Both the position numbers and the translations under genes were made by a program. From Laccaria trichodermophora (Eukaryota > Basidiomycota > Agaricomycetes > Agaricales > Hydnangiaceae): a DNA stretch of 64,000 nt. The DNA lies in the NCBI GenBank assembly GCA_018417955.1, contig JACTVC010000026.1, positions 434,001-498,000 on the forward strand, read 5' to 3'. Below, one piece after another: positions 33,012 to 45,797 of this stretch. Position 1 is the first letter of the stretch, and the number at the start of each line of letters is the position of its first letter. The notes under the pieces were generated by a model. The model searched no databases. It saw only the letters and a list, made by a program, of their open reading frames with translations, and was not told the DNA's origin.

Positions 33012-33650
33012 ACATTGCTCGAACAAGTTTGCAAAAATGTGAGTAATGTGATTCTGGAAGATTGCCGAAAAGGAGGGCTGGAGCAAGACCATAAAGATAA
33101 AGTAACCATTCCCAGGCTTTGTATCCACTATTGATCTTCTCTGCTATGTTGCAAGGAGGATGGTCAAACAATCCAGGAAGGTATGGGGTGGCTGCTGACA
33201 CAGCCATGCCATGTGATTCCCAGATTTCTCCTTGAAGCACAGCCCATGGCCAGTTTGATGGGGGGTCAAGCCGATCATGATCAAACTGACCACACCAAAG
33301 AGGTAGGATGAGATCAGATAGGTTGAATGTGGTGAGATGCATAATATCAGAGCCAAAGCATTGTGAGATTCCTAAAGTAGAGCACATAGGAACACTGAGA
33401 ATAATGGTTGGCTTGACAATTCCTGTATCAAGCCATCTCTTCTTATACTGGGCATCATTGGGAAATGCTAGTAAAAAGCGAAGATGGGTAAAGTAATGGC
33501 TGTGTGACGTAGTTGTTGAGAAAAGTGAGAGGTCTGGATGATTGCAGCCAGCCATTGTGTAATCCACAGGCTTGAGGAGTGCAGGGTAATAATGAGAGCT
33601 GTTTGGTTTGTGACGACCAGGGGTCAGACAATAAAGACAACACCCAAACT
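33012..33650 (-). pseudogene. CACTA (EnSpm) Tnp2-like transposase fragment
   Basis: On minus: GRHKPNSSHYYPALLKPVDY, FPNDAQYKKRWLDTG, CFGSDIMHLTTFNLSDLILP, WESHGMAVSAATPYLPGLFD, EKINSGYKAWEWLLYLYGLA, then HFCKLVRAM before element F. This order is characteristic of the basidiomycete Tnp2 family of CACTA transposases. Only about 210 residues remain, bounded by MITE G upstream and MITE F downstream. The frame is open but the catalytic protein is far from complete. Confidence 0.72.
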
Positions 33651-34154
33651 GAGGTCTTTAAACTCCCCAGTATATTCCATATGGAATGTCCATGGAATGT
33701 CCATGGAATGACACATTCCATATGGAGTCCATGGAATTTCCAATAGATTTATATTGCAAATCCATGTAGGATTCCATGGAGCAGTCCATATGGAGTCCAT
33801 GGATTCCATGGATGACCATTATACCATTAGAATACAGCAGATATAGTCTCCTTACTATATTTGAGTAAAAAATAAATTTTGCATTTACAGGAATTGAACT
33901 CTCAACCTCATCAATATTAGCAGCACTCATACCAACTGAGCCATAAAGGCATTACTATAGGGCAAAGTAAAGGTGTGTATATACCACTCTGCGTCATGTG
34001 GCATCTCAAATGTGATGGCTGTGGCTGATGCATTGCCACATCATTTCTTCCTTTCACCACCACCACCACCATCCACCCCACTGTTGCAAGCCACAACCGC
34101 CTGTGACATCAACATCCATGACACTGACGACCACAACCACAACCACACTGACGA
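33651..34154 (+). mobile_element. Element G, KDZ-like element truncated by Gypsy-1
   Basis: Starts GAGGTCTTTAAACTCCCC, followed by TTCCATGGA words, a tRNA-like module and the CCACCACCACC leader. It is the same family as element E (47629-49795) over its whole length. It stops abruptly at 34154 where the Gypsy-1 LTR begins, so Gypsy-1 inserted into it. Confidence 0.72.
33881..33950 (-). other. tRNA-like module in element G
   Basis: Minus strand: A-box-like TGGCTCAGTTGGTATGA and B-box-like AGTTCAATTCC, with tRNA-like spacing. It is homologous to the module in element E. Confidence 0.5.
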
Positions 34155-34904
34155 TGATACGGGTGAAAAGTATTCAACCATATAAAATCCGATTTTTGCG
34201 ATTTTACTGTTTAAAATGGTCTTCTCTGTACATACACTATATACAAGTTGCAATGATATAAGAGTCTTTGAACATACCCAGTTCAGTAGACTAAAAGTGC
34301 ACATGCATCGAGTCTGAACATAGGACTAAGGCCTTGGAGCTGGCAGCAGTATGTGCTGTGACATTATACTTGGAGCCTATCTAGGATTCACCCACCATGA
34401 AATAGAGTATAAAGAAGCTCTAGAGTAAACCACCCAATGCAGGGACAAGATTGCATTACTACCAAGGGTTTAGAAACATGTAATGGATTTTTAATATGGA
34501 AACTTGGACTTTTATCCTGTGATAAATACTTCCAAGATTTCTAGAGGATAAACTGTATGTGGACATTGTGAAATAATGTTCTACTACTAAAAAGACTATA
34601 CTGCGACCATGTAGTATATGTATGAGGACCAAGCAAGGCCTGCGGCCATGTAAAGTGTCAAGTACGGCAATTCCTGTGTATGCATCAAAGAGTGATGCAT
34701 AGCATCGTCCAAGACGCTATGAAATGTGCACCTGGAAAGACATTAGGTAATCCAATCTGGAGACCCCCTGATAACTAAGAAAGTCATTTGAAGTCCTTCA
34801 GAGTACCATCCGATCTCCATATGATACAGAAACCGAGCTGAGGCATTTTAATCAAATAACCTCTGGAAATAAAAGAAGCTGGCAGCTTGCTGCATATGTA
34901 CCGG

Positions 34905-35048
34905 TGGAGAGGGCTCGAGTGCCTCTGACGATGCAGATGCGTGGTGAAGTGATGTGTATTCGGTCCGTCTGCTGCCTCTCTACTCTACTGGATGACTAAT
35001 CTACTCCTCATGTGCCTCCTCGGGGGGAATACTCCAATCCCTATTCCA
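34905..35048 (-). repeat. Gypsy-2 3' LTR
   Basis: Minus sense TGGAATAGGGATTGGAGTAT to CTCTCCA. Unusually short for a Gypsy LTR. Confidence 0.88.
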
Positions 35049-38000
35049 TCTGCCCCCCTCCATTATGGAGACGTCCTCGTCTCCTTGCTGCTACTCTGGC
35101 ACCAATGCCCATCTCCTCTTCTTCCCATGCTTCCTCTTCGTCGTCGTCTTCGTAGAAGAACCCTGGGTCGCCTTCCTCTTGGTTATCCTCATAGCCTTCC
35201 CATTCTGAATTCCTCGACTCTGCCTCCTCCTGTTCTGACTCCTCCACTTCCTCCTGAGCCGCTTCCGTTTGCGCCGTGTTCCCTGGCGCTGCGATCTCCG
35301 CTTTCTTGGGTTCCTTTGAGGTGAGCGCCTTCTCCAACTTCTTTTGGTCTGCTGCTAATGACGTGCCCTCCCTTGGCGTAAAGCTTTGTAGGCGTCTCGC
35401 ATGGTATAGTCCATCCAGGGGAGTGCCTTCTAGCGTCTCCAGGTTGTAGGAGTTCAGGAGGCGTTCTGCGATTCGGCGTGGAGGTGACCACATGGGTGCG
35501 ATCTTGCACATCATGCTGAGGGTTGACGCCAACTTGTTATCATATACCTGTACTAGTTGACCCTCTTTGAAATCAACGACCCCTGCTCTCGATGACTTGA
35601 CTCTTCAGTCGAATGTGGCCTTCCTTCGCACCGTGTGATGAATGGCCTCTGCATACCCATCGAGCCGTTGTTGTGCCGCATAGGTCATGTGCGAATTGAC
35701 ATCAGACGGAGGCAGGAATGAGCAACTAACCTCCAAAGGTGTTTTCGACGTGTTTACCACCAATCCTAGTAAGATCTCCTTCAGGCTGAACTTGAGAGCT
35801 GGTAAGATCCGCCAGTTTAGGATGCGTATCGCCTTGTCAAAATGGTCTGGCCATGTTGCTGGTAGTTTGTCCCACGTAGTCATCTGCCATCCATCCTCGC
35901 CAACCTCGGGGGTGCATAACCTTGCTAGGACATACAGCAAGAGTTTGTTAGTACCTTCAATGAGTCCATTGACCCATGGCGCATATGCTGCCACCGTATG
36001 CAGCTTCGTCCCCCAATGCTCGCAATTATCTGCAACCTCTTGATTCTTGAAGTGTTTGCCTCCATCTGCCATGAATGTTTCCGGTGGTGCAAAGTTGTGG
36101 AAGATGTCGTCCAAGGATCGGTTGGTCGTCGTGGTGGACCCATGAGTTTTGAACTTGTAACCCCAAATGTGTTGCGAACATGTATCCAAATAGATCCCAG
36201 CTGTGTGGAAACCGCCTTTGCCAACAGGCAGCGAGAGATAGTCTCCGACCAGTAACTCAAATGGATGGCGCCTGGTTATCGGCTGAAGGAGAGTGTTTAA
36301 GTGCGTACCTCCGAAGTTTTTGCATTGCACGCAATCCATGATGGCCTTGACAATTGATTCATCCAGCTTGGGGCTGTGGTACCGATCTAGGAGAGCGAGT
36401 TTCATCGTGTCGCGATGCCAGTGTCTGCCCTGTTCGTGTTCCACCTTTGCCAGCTCGATAGCCTCTGCCCTTGAAACACATTCCCTCCTAGCCTGTGCCC
36501 GTGTGCCACTGCCACCCCCGACGAACCAGAGTTTTCTGTCCTCCAGCATATACTGAGTTTTTCTATGCTGTGCACGTTTCTTCTCCTTCACTGTTGCATC
36601 ATGAGACGATAGACCGATGATGGCATCGATGACGTCCATGTATAAGGGTTCCTCCTTGAACCTTTCCTTCAAGACCATCAGGTCTTGGAGCTCTGCCACG
36701 TGGTATAGGTCGTGGATGAGGCCTGTAACCTCTTCCCAGTCTGGTGTGACTGTCCATTCGCTGCCGTCACCAGGTACTTTGTCCATGCCTTCATACTGCC
36801 TGCTGATGCCATCCGCGATGTTGATCTTCCTAGGAATATGCCGAACGTCGACGATGTTGTGTGCAAGTACTCCGTCTCTCCATCGTGCATGAGTTGCACT
36901 TAGCTTGTCACTGAGTAGGATGTCCCAAAGGGCCTGGCAATCAGTTTCTACCTCCACAGGGTAGCCATATATGATGTCTGAAAACTTCTCAAATGAGTAC
37001 TTGAGAGCAGTAAATTCGAGAAGGAAGGGTTTGTATTTCTCCTCTGATGGAGACGTTCGTTTAGATGTGAAGCCGATTGGGTGCAGGTGAGTGACGTCTT
37101 TACCTCCAGGCAAGGTGGTTTTGATCTTCTGCAATAGTATTCCGGTGAAGGCGTCCTTACATGCATCTGTAGTAAGGATGAAATGGGTACCATCGAACCG
37201 GGGAGCTGTTAGGACAGGTTCTGAGACCAGTTGTGCTTTCAAATTGATGAAGGCCACTGTATGCTCTGCCGTCCAATGTGGTTGAAGCTTGTAGCCCTTC
37301 ATGATCCACTGGTATGCTGACTTCTTAGTGCCATTTGGAATGTCTACTGCACGTAATAGGTCTCAAAGGGGCTTTTCAAGGGCTGCATAACCCTTTACTA
37401 AGTCTCTAAAGTATGCCATCAGGCCCAGAAATCCTTCCAGATGTGATGCGTCCTCTGGTATTTTCCAGTTCACCACTGCAGTGAGCTTGGCAGAGTCGGG
37501 GCTGATGCCTCCTGGCCCAACATGGGCTCCTGCAAAGACAGCCTCAGTCATAAAAACTTGCAGCTTGCTTGGGGAAAGGGATAGCTGTTCCCTGCGCACA
37601 CATTCCAGTATCTGCCGTAGTTTTGTTATGCCTTCGTCGAAGGAGTCTGCCACCAACCCACCATCGTCCACGAAATTCTTGCAAGTTCTGTCTGCGATGA
37701 GGTCGTGTAAGCGTTGGCCTACTACATATCTGAACTCCGATGGGCCCCCAGTGACACCGAATGGCATGCGTTCATAAGCAAAGTGTCCCCGTCCTTCGAG
37801 GAAGAAGGTGATATACGGTTGTGAGTCTGGGTGGACCGCAATCCCATAGAAACCCGCTGCAAAGTCGAATATGTGTATATACCTGTGTCCAGACAATCGA
37901 AGTTGCTTGGCTCAGATGTTGCCTTGGGGTACTGGAGCAACTGGCGTAACCTTGTTGATTTCACCGAAATCTTGACACAGGCGCCACTTCTTGGGTGATG

Positions 38001-39690
38001 TGGCCGTGGGTAATCCTTCAGATTGTGGTGGTCGCGGGGGTAGGTCGAATGCAGTGGGCAGGCTGTGCTTTACGCATTCGTTGTTCACTTTATGCTTGAG
38101 CTTGTCCTGGGAGAGGCCTGTGTTTTCATGTGCCTTCTGGGCCAGTACTGACAGCACGACACACTTTACTTCTGCTGGATGCATAGGGCGTATTATTCCT
38201 CCTTTCAACATTTCATCTATCTTCGCCTCCATGAAGGCGCGTTGGTCGGGGTTGAATGAGCGATGGGGAATTTTGGTGCGAAACGTAGCATCTTCGGGTA
38301 TATTGAGCTTGTGTACTGCACCTGGAATTAAGTTGACTTCATTGAGCAACAGGGCAAAGCAGTTGGCAAATTTGGAAATGAGGGATTTGACTTCTTCGTG
38401 TTGGGCTGAGGTAATGTCATCACCTATCTGGACCAGCTCCAATATCTTCGAAACACGTGCTGGCAAGAATGGGTCTGTTTGATGCGTATAGATTGTGTCT
38501 TCCATTGGGGATTCCGGAGTGCTGGTAACTGGCAGTACAGGGCACAGGGTGTCAGCTATGGTGGGCTCATGACGATCTATGGGGTAGGTTGGTACTCCCC
38601 TCGAGGGGGGTTCATCACTCCCCCCACTGAAATTGTCTCGCTCCACCCATGATGGTTCAGTTTGGCATGTGGGAGCATCTTCAGCTGGCTCGGGGTTTTT
38701 CAAGGCATCTATGGCAGTTTCGGAGGCTGTAACACAGAGTTCGTCAGTTTCACTTGCTTCTCCTGAAGTGGGGCTCTGATTCAGTACTTCCCTTGAGGGG
38801 GGCATGTCACCTCCCCCCTGGTTCATACTATGCTCCTCTCTCTGTTCCTCTTGATTTTGATTTTCTTCTACGGCTTGCAGCTCTTCATGGTCTGCTTGTA
38901 GAACTATGTCTTTGTCATTTTCTAGGTTATCATCATCTGCTAACATCAACACGTCGTTAGTACCACCTGAAATACAAATGGACTCATCATTCTGGACTTT
39001 GAGGTCTGAGACTTCAAGATGTGAGACTTGCCTCGAAGGGGGATTCACACTCGAAGAGCCCCCTACTGAGATCTCCTGCTGTTCCATGTCTAGCATGGGG
39101 CTGATGCCCGTTGTCATTGGGTTGGCTTCCCCGACGTTGTTGCATAATGTGACTGACTTGTGTGTTGAACGGATGGTGACTGTATCTGAGTCGAAGTCAT
39201 GCTGAGCTTTGAAATGGTGTAGGAGTGGTTTCCCAAACAAGAACTCCCATCCTCTGCCACTGTCAAAAATCTCAAACTCCCCTTCCGCTCTAAGGCCTCC
39301 CAGCTCCAGTGTTCCGTTCCATACAGCCTGTGATGGAACAATGACCCCATTCGCAACACGTAAACGTCGATTGGATGGCTTGGTTTGACCGCTAAGTCGG
39401 TGCTGGATCTTCTCAAAGAAGGACACACACATGGCGCTGACCATAGCTCCTCCATCAAATAGAGCCTTGACTCTGACTATCTCGCCTCGAGGCCCGTGCA
39501 CAAGTAACCAATGCACAAAAGGTACCTCCCTTTGACTTAATGTCTTCCACATCTTATCATCATTCCCAACAGCATACAGGTCAGTGAGCATTGAATTATC
39601 GCACGAGGTAGATACATTGCTGAAACTGTCTGGACTGCTGGGGCCTCCAATTCGTGTAGGTTCAACCGAAATCGGGGCCGTCTGCTTGCC
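35041..39690 (-). pseudogene. Gypsy-2 pol polyprotein (three in-frame TGA)
   Basis: One frame from about 39690 to the stop at 35041, broken only by TGA at 37912, 37363 and 35605. The aspartic protease active site appears as ALFDGGAMVSAM (DGG instead of DSG/DTG). RT: KWRLCQDFGEINKVT, IFDFAAGFYGI and the catalytic FVDDGG. RNase H: ILTTDACKDAFTGILL, VEVETDCQALWDIL. Integrase: zinc motif with HEQGRHWHRD and CVQC, then D, D and E in LLVGDYLSLP, FMADGGKHFKN and NGLIEGTNK. The C-terminal tail is very acidic (EDDDEEEAWEEEE). Gag ends in TAA and pol overlaps it in another frame, so a frameshift would be needed. Removing the three TGAs would give a complete polyprotein. Confidence 0.9.
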
Positions 39691-39692
39691 AT

Positions 39693-42600
39693 TTATACAG
39701 ATGGCCCTTCCCCATTTCCCTGACTTGGGGATGGACTAGGCATGTAATCGTTGAGCCAATCGAATTCACCACAGGCGTCAGATAGGAAGTTGACTTGGGA
39801 GGTGTTGTTGGAGCGAAGGATGCGGCTGCAGATTGTGCAGAATGTGCGCTCCTTGTTGTTGATTTGGTCAGTCGTGCATCGCATGTCAATGTGGCGATGT
39901 CCTCCCATTCCACACTTGTAGCACTCTCCTGAGCCAGGGGGTACACCCCCAGGCCATAGTGGGAATCCTGTGTTTGCTGTAACCTCAGCAGTTTCACCGT
40001 GCTTCGTCCTCCATTCCCTGAGTTGCACTAGTGGCTACCAGTGTTTATCATAATACCAAGGCATATGCCTAGAGCTAAATATCTATATCTCAAGCATAAT
40101 TATGAAAGGCCTTTCATTTGACTTGCTTATGTCTCTCATTCATTTAAATGCTGGGCTTCACTCATAAGTTGTAGGAGAATTACCCTTGTGAATTTCATAA
40201 AGGTGGCTGGCAATTTCATTGCAGATTTTTATACCTATCTCTCAGTATTTCATTCTGAATTTCATATTTATCCCCACTGCTTTCATTGCAACTTTTCATT
40301 ACTCAGCTCTCAATATTTCATTCTGAATTTCATATTTATCCCCACTGTTTTCATTGTGACTTTTCATTCTTCAGCTCTCAATATTTCATTCTGAATTTCA
40401 TACTTATCCCCACTGCTTTCATTGCGACTTTTCATTATTCAGCTCTCAATATTTCATTCTGAATTTCATATTTACCCCCACTGCTTTCATTGTGACTTTT
40501 CATTATTCAGCTCTCAGTATTTCATTCTGAATTTCATATTTATTCCCACTGCTTTCATTGCAACTTTTCATTATTCAGCTGACAGAATTTCATTCTGAAT
40601 TTCATATTTACCCCCACTGCTTTCATTGCGACTTTTCATTATTCAGCTCTCAGCATTTCATTCTGAATTTCATATTTATCCCCACTGTTTTCATTGCGAC
40701 TTTTCATATTTACCCTCAATATTTTCATTGGGATTTTTCAGATGTATCCCACATGTCAGGGTCCATGCAATGGGCTTCCATGGAAGTGGTCACATGACCA
40801 GTTACCAAAAATGGTCAAAAAACAAAAGTTGTAGCCATACAGTGTAGCTTCCCAAATATGTTTGAATTGTATTCTGAAGTGCTCCCATTGTGGAGATATC
40901 AGGTAAAGGAATGTCAAAAGTGTCATGTTTTTTTTTGTATTTTGTGTTTTTCTCTATGAAAACAAAACCAAATAACATGATTTCAGTATATTTAGAAAGC
41001 TAAAAGAAAAGGCTACAATTATTGTATTGTGGGAAAAATGACCAAAAAAGGAAGGTGCATGCCCTACTATAACAGTCAGATATATGACAACAAAAAAGTC
41101 GGACTTATACTACACAGTTTACTGATGCACTATAAAAGACTACAAAAGTTGCACTTAGACTACAAAGTTAGGGTTAGGGCCAAAAGGTTATCTTGACTAC
41201 AAAGTTTGTAGTGTTGAGCCTTTTCATTAGAAAAGTTTGTAGTGTGCACTTTTTCATTAGAAAAGTGTGTAGTGTCCACTTTTTGAGACTACAAAAGTTT
41301 GTAGTGTGTGCTTTTTCATTAGAAAAGTTTGTAGTGTTCTCCTTTTCATTTAAAAAAGTTTGTAGTTGACATGTAGTTTAGGGTGTCTTTGGCCCTATCT
41401 ATGTTATGGGATGAGGTTGAAGGATTGCCAGTGCTGCAGCATTAGTATTTGACATCATGCACTGTGGCTGAAGGATTGACATGATATCATGAGTTTTTGA
41501 CTTGATGCCCAAGTGGGCTTTTACACTGTCTGCTTTCACATTGATAGCTACTGGCCTGTCCCAAACATAGTCAACTTTGATACAGCTCTTTGAGGGCTGT
41601 AGGATGATGGGCTGATTCACCCTTTGAGGTGTTCTAGGTCATGTTCTAAGTTGACCATGTATTGAGTAGATATTAACATAAATAGCCTTCTCTAGCTGTT
41701 ATATATAATGGGCTGATTCATCCTTTGAGGTGTCTTTAAGTCAGGTCATGTTGCAAGCTGACCATGTCTTGGGTAGATATCAACATGAATAGCCTTCTCT
41801 AGCTTGAAAGACACCTTGGGCATGATGCGAGAAACTGATGATATATACAGTGATGTCAATCCTTCAGCCATATTTCCATATGAACTCACAATTATGTTTT
41901 CAGATAGCACAACAGGTATCAATGGCCTTTCCTACTGTGAAAGACAACTTGTGCATGATGTCAAATACCAATGCTGCACCACTGGCAATCCTTCAACCTC
42001 ATCCCATGACATAGATAGGGCCAAAGACACCTTAAACTACATGTCAACTACAAACTTTTTTAAATGAAAAGGCAGACACTACAAACTCTTCTAATGAAAA
42101 AGTGGACACTACAAACTTTTTTAATGAAAAAGCGCACACTACAAACTTTTGTAGTCTCAAAAAGCGGACACTACAAACTTTTCTAATGAAAAAGCACACA
42201 CTACAAACTTTTGTAGTCTCAAAAAGAAAACACTACAAGCTTTGTAGTCAAGATAACCTTTTGGCCCTAACCCTAACTTTGTAGTCTAAGTGCAACTTTT
42301 GTAGTCTTTTATAGTGCATCAATAAACTGTGTAGTATAAGTCCGACTTTTTTGTTGTCAGATATCTGACTGTTATAGTAGGGCATGCACCTTCCTTTTTT
42401 GGTCATTTTTCCCACAATACAATAATTGTAGCCTTTTCTTTTAGCTTTCTAAATATACTGAAATCATGTTATTTGGTTTTGTTTTCATAGAGAAAAACAC
42501 AAAATACAAAAAAAAACATGACACTTTTGACATTCCTTTACCTGATATCTCCACAATGGGAGCACTTCAGAATACAATTCAAACATATTTGGGAAGCTAC

Positions 42601-44518
42601 ACTGTATGGCTACAACTTTTGTTTTTTGACCATTTTTGGTAACTGGTCATGTGACCACTTCCATGGAAGCCCATTGCATGGACCCTGACATGTGGGATAC
42701 ATCTGAAAAATCCCAATGAAAATATTGAGGGTAAATATGAAAAGTCGCAATGAAAACAGTGGGGATAAATATGAAATTCAGAATGAAATGCTGAGAGCTG
42801 AATAATGAAAAGTCGCAATGAAAGCAGTGGGGGTAAATATGAAATTCTGTCAGCTGAATAATGAAAAGTCGCAATGAAAGCAGTGGGGATAAGTATGAAA
42901 TTCAGAATGAAATCTTGAGAGCTGAAGAATGAAAAGTCACAATGAAAACAGTGGGGATAAATATGAAATTCAGAATGAAATATTGAGAGCTGAGTAATGA
43001 AAAGTCGCAATGAAAGCAGTGGGGATAAATATGAAATTCAGAATGAAATACTGAGAGATAACTATGAAAATCTGCAATGAAATTGCCAGCCACCTTTATG
43101 AAATTCACAAGGGTAATTCTCCTACAACTTATGAGTGAAGCCCAGCATTTAAATGAATGAGAGACATAAGCAAGTCAAATGAAAGGCCTTTCATAATTAT
43201 GCTTGAGATATAGATATTTAGCTCTAGGCATATGCCTTGGTATTATGATAAAAGTGGTAGCCACCAGTCTGAGTTGGGCATGCCACGCTGCAATGCCCGC
43301 TTCGGTGTTGGGTTGCATGGGGTATATGGCCAGACTGCAGATTAATGCGCTTCAATCAACTTCAGTGACTGGTGGGGGCGCTGGGCGGGGCACGTTGCCT
43401 TGATTGCTAGATGGGCTTGTGTATGCATTCGTGTTGGTTGAATTGTATTGTGGGGTGTTGTTACGCTGACCTCCTAAGGTTGATGACTGCTGAGTTTGAC
43501 CGACGTTCGGGACTGAGGATGTGGCTGTGGCTGGTGGGTGATGTTGTCCCTGCAGGTGTAAACGCTGTAGGCCTGCTATGGCCGCCTCTGTCTTCTCCTT
43601 CTCCTCCTTCTCCTCCTTCTCCTTCTGATGTTTCTTCACCCCATCCCATATATGGGCCATTTCCACCCCCTTTATAGCCGTACAAAATGCCGTCCATGTC
43701 GAATAGGTTTCCTTGACCTTCTGGCGTATGATGTCAGGAAGCTCGTCTCGAACCTTCCAAATTGAATTTGAGCCGTTGCTGATTTTGGCTTGCTTTGCTA
43801 GGCTGAGCGCCTTCTCTGCGAAGATAACATGAGTGTATACCTCCTCGCCTGCATACTTCTCCTTTTTCCTGAGATCCTCTACTTTCAGCCTCAACTCGCA
43901 CAACTCCCTCTCCAATTCCATCTCTGTCCTCTTGGCCTTCTTGATAGGTGGGAAGCAGTTCAGGAACTCGGCTTCTACCTCCTTCCACGTAGTTTTCTTG
44001 TTCAATTTCTTGAACCATTCGTCCACAGGGGACACAAACTTCAGGTGGTCTCCAAAGGATTCGACAATGAGCTCGTTATCTGTAATGCGGGCCCATGTTA
44101 TGAAGCGACGGAATGTCTTCAAAAACTCACCAGATTGGATGTTGTCGTCCGATTCGCCGCTAAAACTGTGGACAGTGATTGGGGCTGCCATGATGGGCAG
44201 ATGTTCCTGTGGTGGTTTGATGAGGTTAGACTGATTGTGTTGTTGCAAGTGATCTGACTGGGGGTTTGGCGTGAATTCAAAGGGGTCTTCGAACGGAAAG
44301 GTTGAATCAGGCAGTGATAAGGTGAGTGAGCTTTCAGTAGATGGTGTCGATGTGCCTGATGAAGTGTTGGACGAAGGTGTGATTGTGGCAGCATGGTCTC
44401 TAGTGACAAATCTTCCTTTCTCTCTTGGCTGGCTTATCCAAGAGGTTTTGGGCGCCAGGTTGTCGTATTGTTGTCGACTACAAGCTGGTTGATATGGGTT
44501 GGGACATGTTTGGAACAT
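39693..44518 (-). pseudogene. Gypsy-2 gag, split by element B and one TGA
   Basis: ATG 44518 starts MFQTCPNPYQPACSRQQYDN. A Ser/Thr-rich N-terminus precedes the capsid-like region (FLKTFRRFITWARITDNELI, FVSPVDEWFKKL) and a coiled coil (EKEEKEEKEKTEAAIAGLQR). TGA at 43352 follows VTEVD, and the frame goes on SALICSLAIYPMQPN to element B. After B (40025) it resumes QLREWRTKHGETAEV and contains a zinc knuckle, CYKCGMGGHRHIDMRC, then the TAA at 39693. Excising B with one TSD copy rejoins the frame exactly. Confidence 0.85.
40026..43269. mobile_element. Foldback element B (3244 bp), 7-bp target duplication
   Basis: Ends CACTAGTGGCTACCA and GACTGGTGGCTACCA (inverted); target duplication TGAGTTG at 40019-40025 and 43270-43276. 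The arms run from both ends through repeats of TTCATTCTGAATTTCATAT and TTGTAGTGTCC words. Each arm has a two-unit telomere-like TTAGGGTTAGGG (41168-41179 and inverted at 42265-42276). No transposase. It is practically identical to element C, in opposite orientation. Short open frames rich in FHSEFHIYPHCF are translations of the repeat. Confidence 0.88.
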
Positions 44519-44697
44519 GAGTCGATTTCGGGTATGCTAGGCCATCGGATGTGGGACATTGGATGTGAGGCATTGGGCCGTATGACGTTGACGTGTGACG
44601 TTGACAAGAGACAGTGGATTTAAGATGGTGATAGAAGGGTGTTTTCAGACGGAAGCAGTAGGTGTGTTAAAGAACGGATCACACTCTCATCACCAGG

Positions 44698-44840
44698 TGA
44701 GAGGGCTCGAGTGCCTCCGACGATGCAGATGTGTGGTGAAGTGATGTGTATTCGGTCCGTCTGCTGCCTCTCTACTCTACTGGATGACTAATCTACTCCT
44801 CATGTGCCTCCTCAGGGGGAATACTCCAATCCCTATTCCA
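44698..44840 (-). repeat. Gypsy-2 5' LTR
   Basis: Minus sense starts TGGAATAGGGATTGGAGTAT and ends CCTCTCA. A likely primer site TGGTGATGAGAGTG follows two bases later. Confidence 0.85.
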
Positions 44841-45144
44841 CCGGCCCAGCCATTGCTAAAATGACATGATACATCAAATTGGTAACTGATGCCAAGAGAA
44901 AGAAGCATAAGGAACCGGTCCAGGCCAAGGATAATTAAAAACCGGACTATTAAATGTACACATCAAAAACTGATGCGTTCATAAGAGAAAGATACCAACA
45001 CTAACAAAACTGTAGTGTATCAAAGAAAGACACTATAAAACTATACCATATGATTATTAAAAGCTATTTATATTCCATTTGTAATTTTGGACCGATATAA
45101 ACCGTAGAAAAACACATGTAAAAGCATAGATAGGAGTTTTGGAG

Positions 45145-45152
45145 TATAAAAG
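45145..45152 (+). promoter_or_regulatory. TATA box in the Gypsy-1 LTR
   Basis: TATAAAAG about 630 bp before the LTR end, in GC-rich context. It is the likely U3/R promoter. Confidence 0.5.
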
Positions 45153-45779
45153 GAGGGCACTGGCAGGTCAAAAGGCAAGCAATCGTCCCCCATTGACCAG
45201 CTAGTTGCACTCCAAGTAGAGACTTAGGAGGTGGACAGTTGTAATCAATTAAAGGAGATTTCTTTGTGGTCAGAAAAGTACAGTGTGAACGAAGCCAGTG
45301 TGCTTGGGAGTCAGCTTACTTGGAGACTTGAATAAGAGGTTTTTAAGCACAGTATCATTCAGACAAGACAGCGTACTTGTACCCTTTGTTTTGGAGTATA
45401 GTGACATAATAAAAGCTCAAGGGAGTTATAAAAGTCCAATAAATTTGTGTTTCGTGTCAATAAAGAAGTCTGTGTGCAAGAACTTTGCATTTGAGCAACC
45501 AGGATCCCTGAAAGACATACTTTGTTCTATTGAACTATTCTAATACCACACCCAATAATAAAACCCGGTTTTATTACAAAAACTCTTGAGACTTAAACCT
45601 AAGAAGACAAAAGTGGTATTTCTTAATACCAAAGGCCCTCAAACTCTTGCACTGAGATTGTGATAGTGTGTGTGTGTGTGTGTGTGAGTGTTAGGTGTTT
45701 AGGGTTTTCCCCCAATGCACTTGATCCTTGTTTGCGTGTTTCGCACTTTCACGTTCATCCCCGTGCAAAGCATATCATC

Positions 45780-45797
45780 TGGAGCCCACTGCGAGGG
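45780..45797 (+). other. Gypsy-1 primer binding site
   Basis: TGGAGCCCACTGCGAGGG begins two bases after the LTR end CATATCA and starts with the TGG that pairs with tRNA CCA. The tRNA species cannot be assigned by eye. Confidence 0.6.

Larger units (their letters stand above)
34905..44840 (-). mobile_element. Gypsy-2, complete LTR retrotransposon nested in the Gypsy-1 LTR
   Basis: 144- and 143-bp LTRs (34905-35048 and 44698-44840) running TG...CA, flanked by CCGG on both sides (34901-34904, 44841-44844), a shorter duplication than the usual five bases. A polypurine tract GGAGGGGGGCAGA (35049-35061, minus sense) abuts the 3' LTR. Order on minus: LTR, gag, protease, RT, RNase H, integrase, LTR. 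Foldback element B lies in gag. Net length is about 6.7 kb. LTRs differ by one indel and three substitutions, all CpG transitions. Confidence 0.9.
34155..45777 (+). repeat. Gypsy-1 5' LTR in two pieces (34155-34904 and 44845-45777)
   Basis: About 1.68 kb after removing Gypsy-2. It contains a TATA box (TATAAAAG, 45145-45152), AATAAA signals near 45470 and 45556, and a (GT)n run near 45668-45688. Short open frames in it are not genes. Confidence 0.78.

Noticed and set aside
40188..43108. Short frames rich in FHSEFHIYPHCF in elements B and C
   Set aside because: Direct translations of the TTCATTCTGAATTTCATAT tandem repeat, present on both arms and both orientations.
45298..45543. 81-codon frame in the Gypsy-1 LTR
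   Set aside because: Lies wholly inside the LTR between promoter and polyadenylation signals; no similarity recognised.
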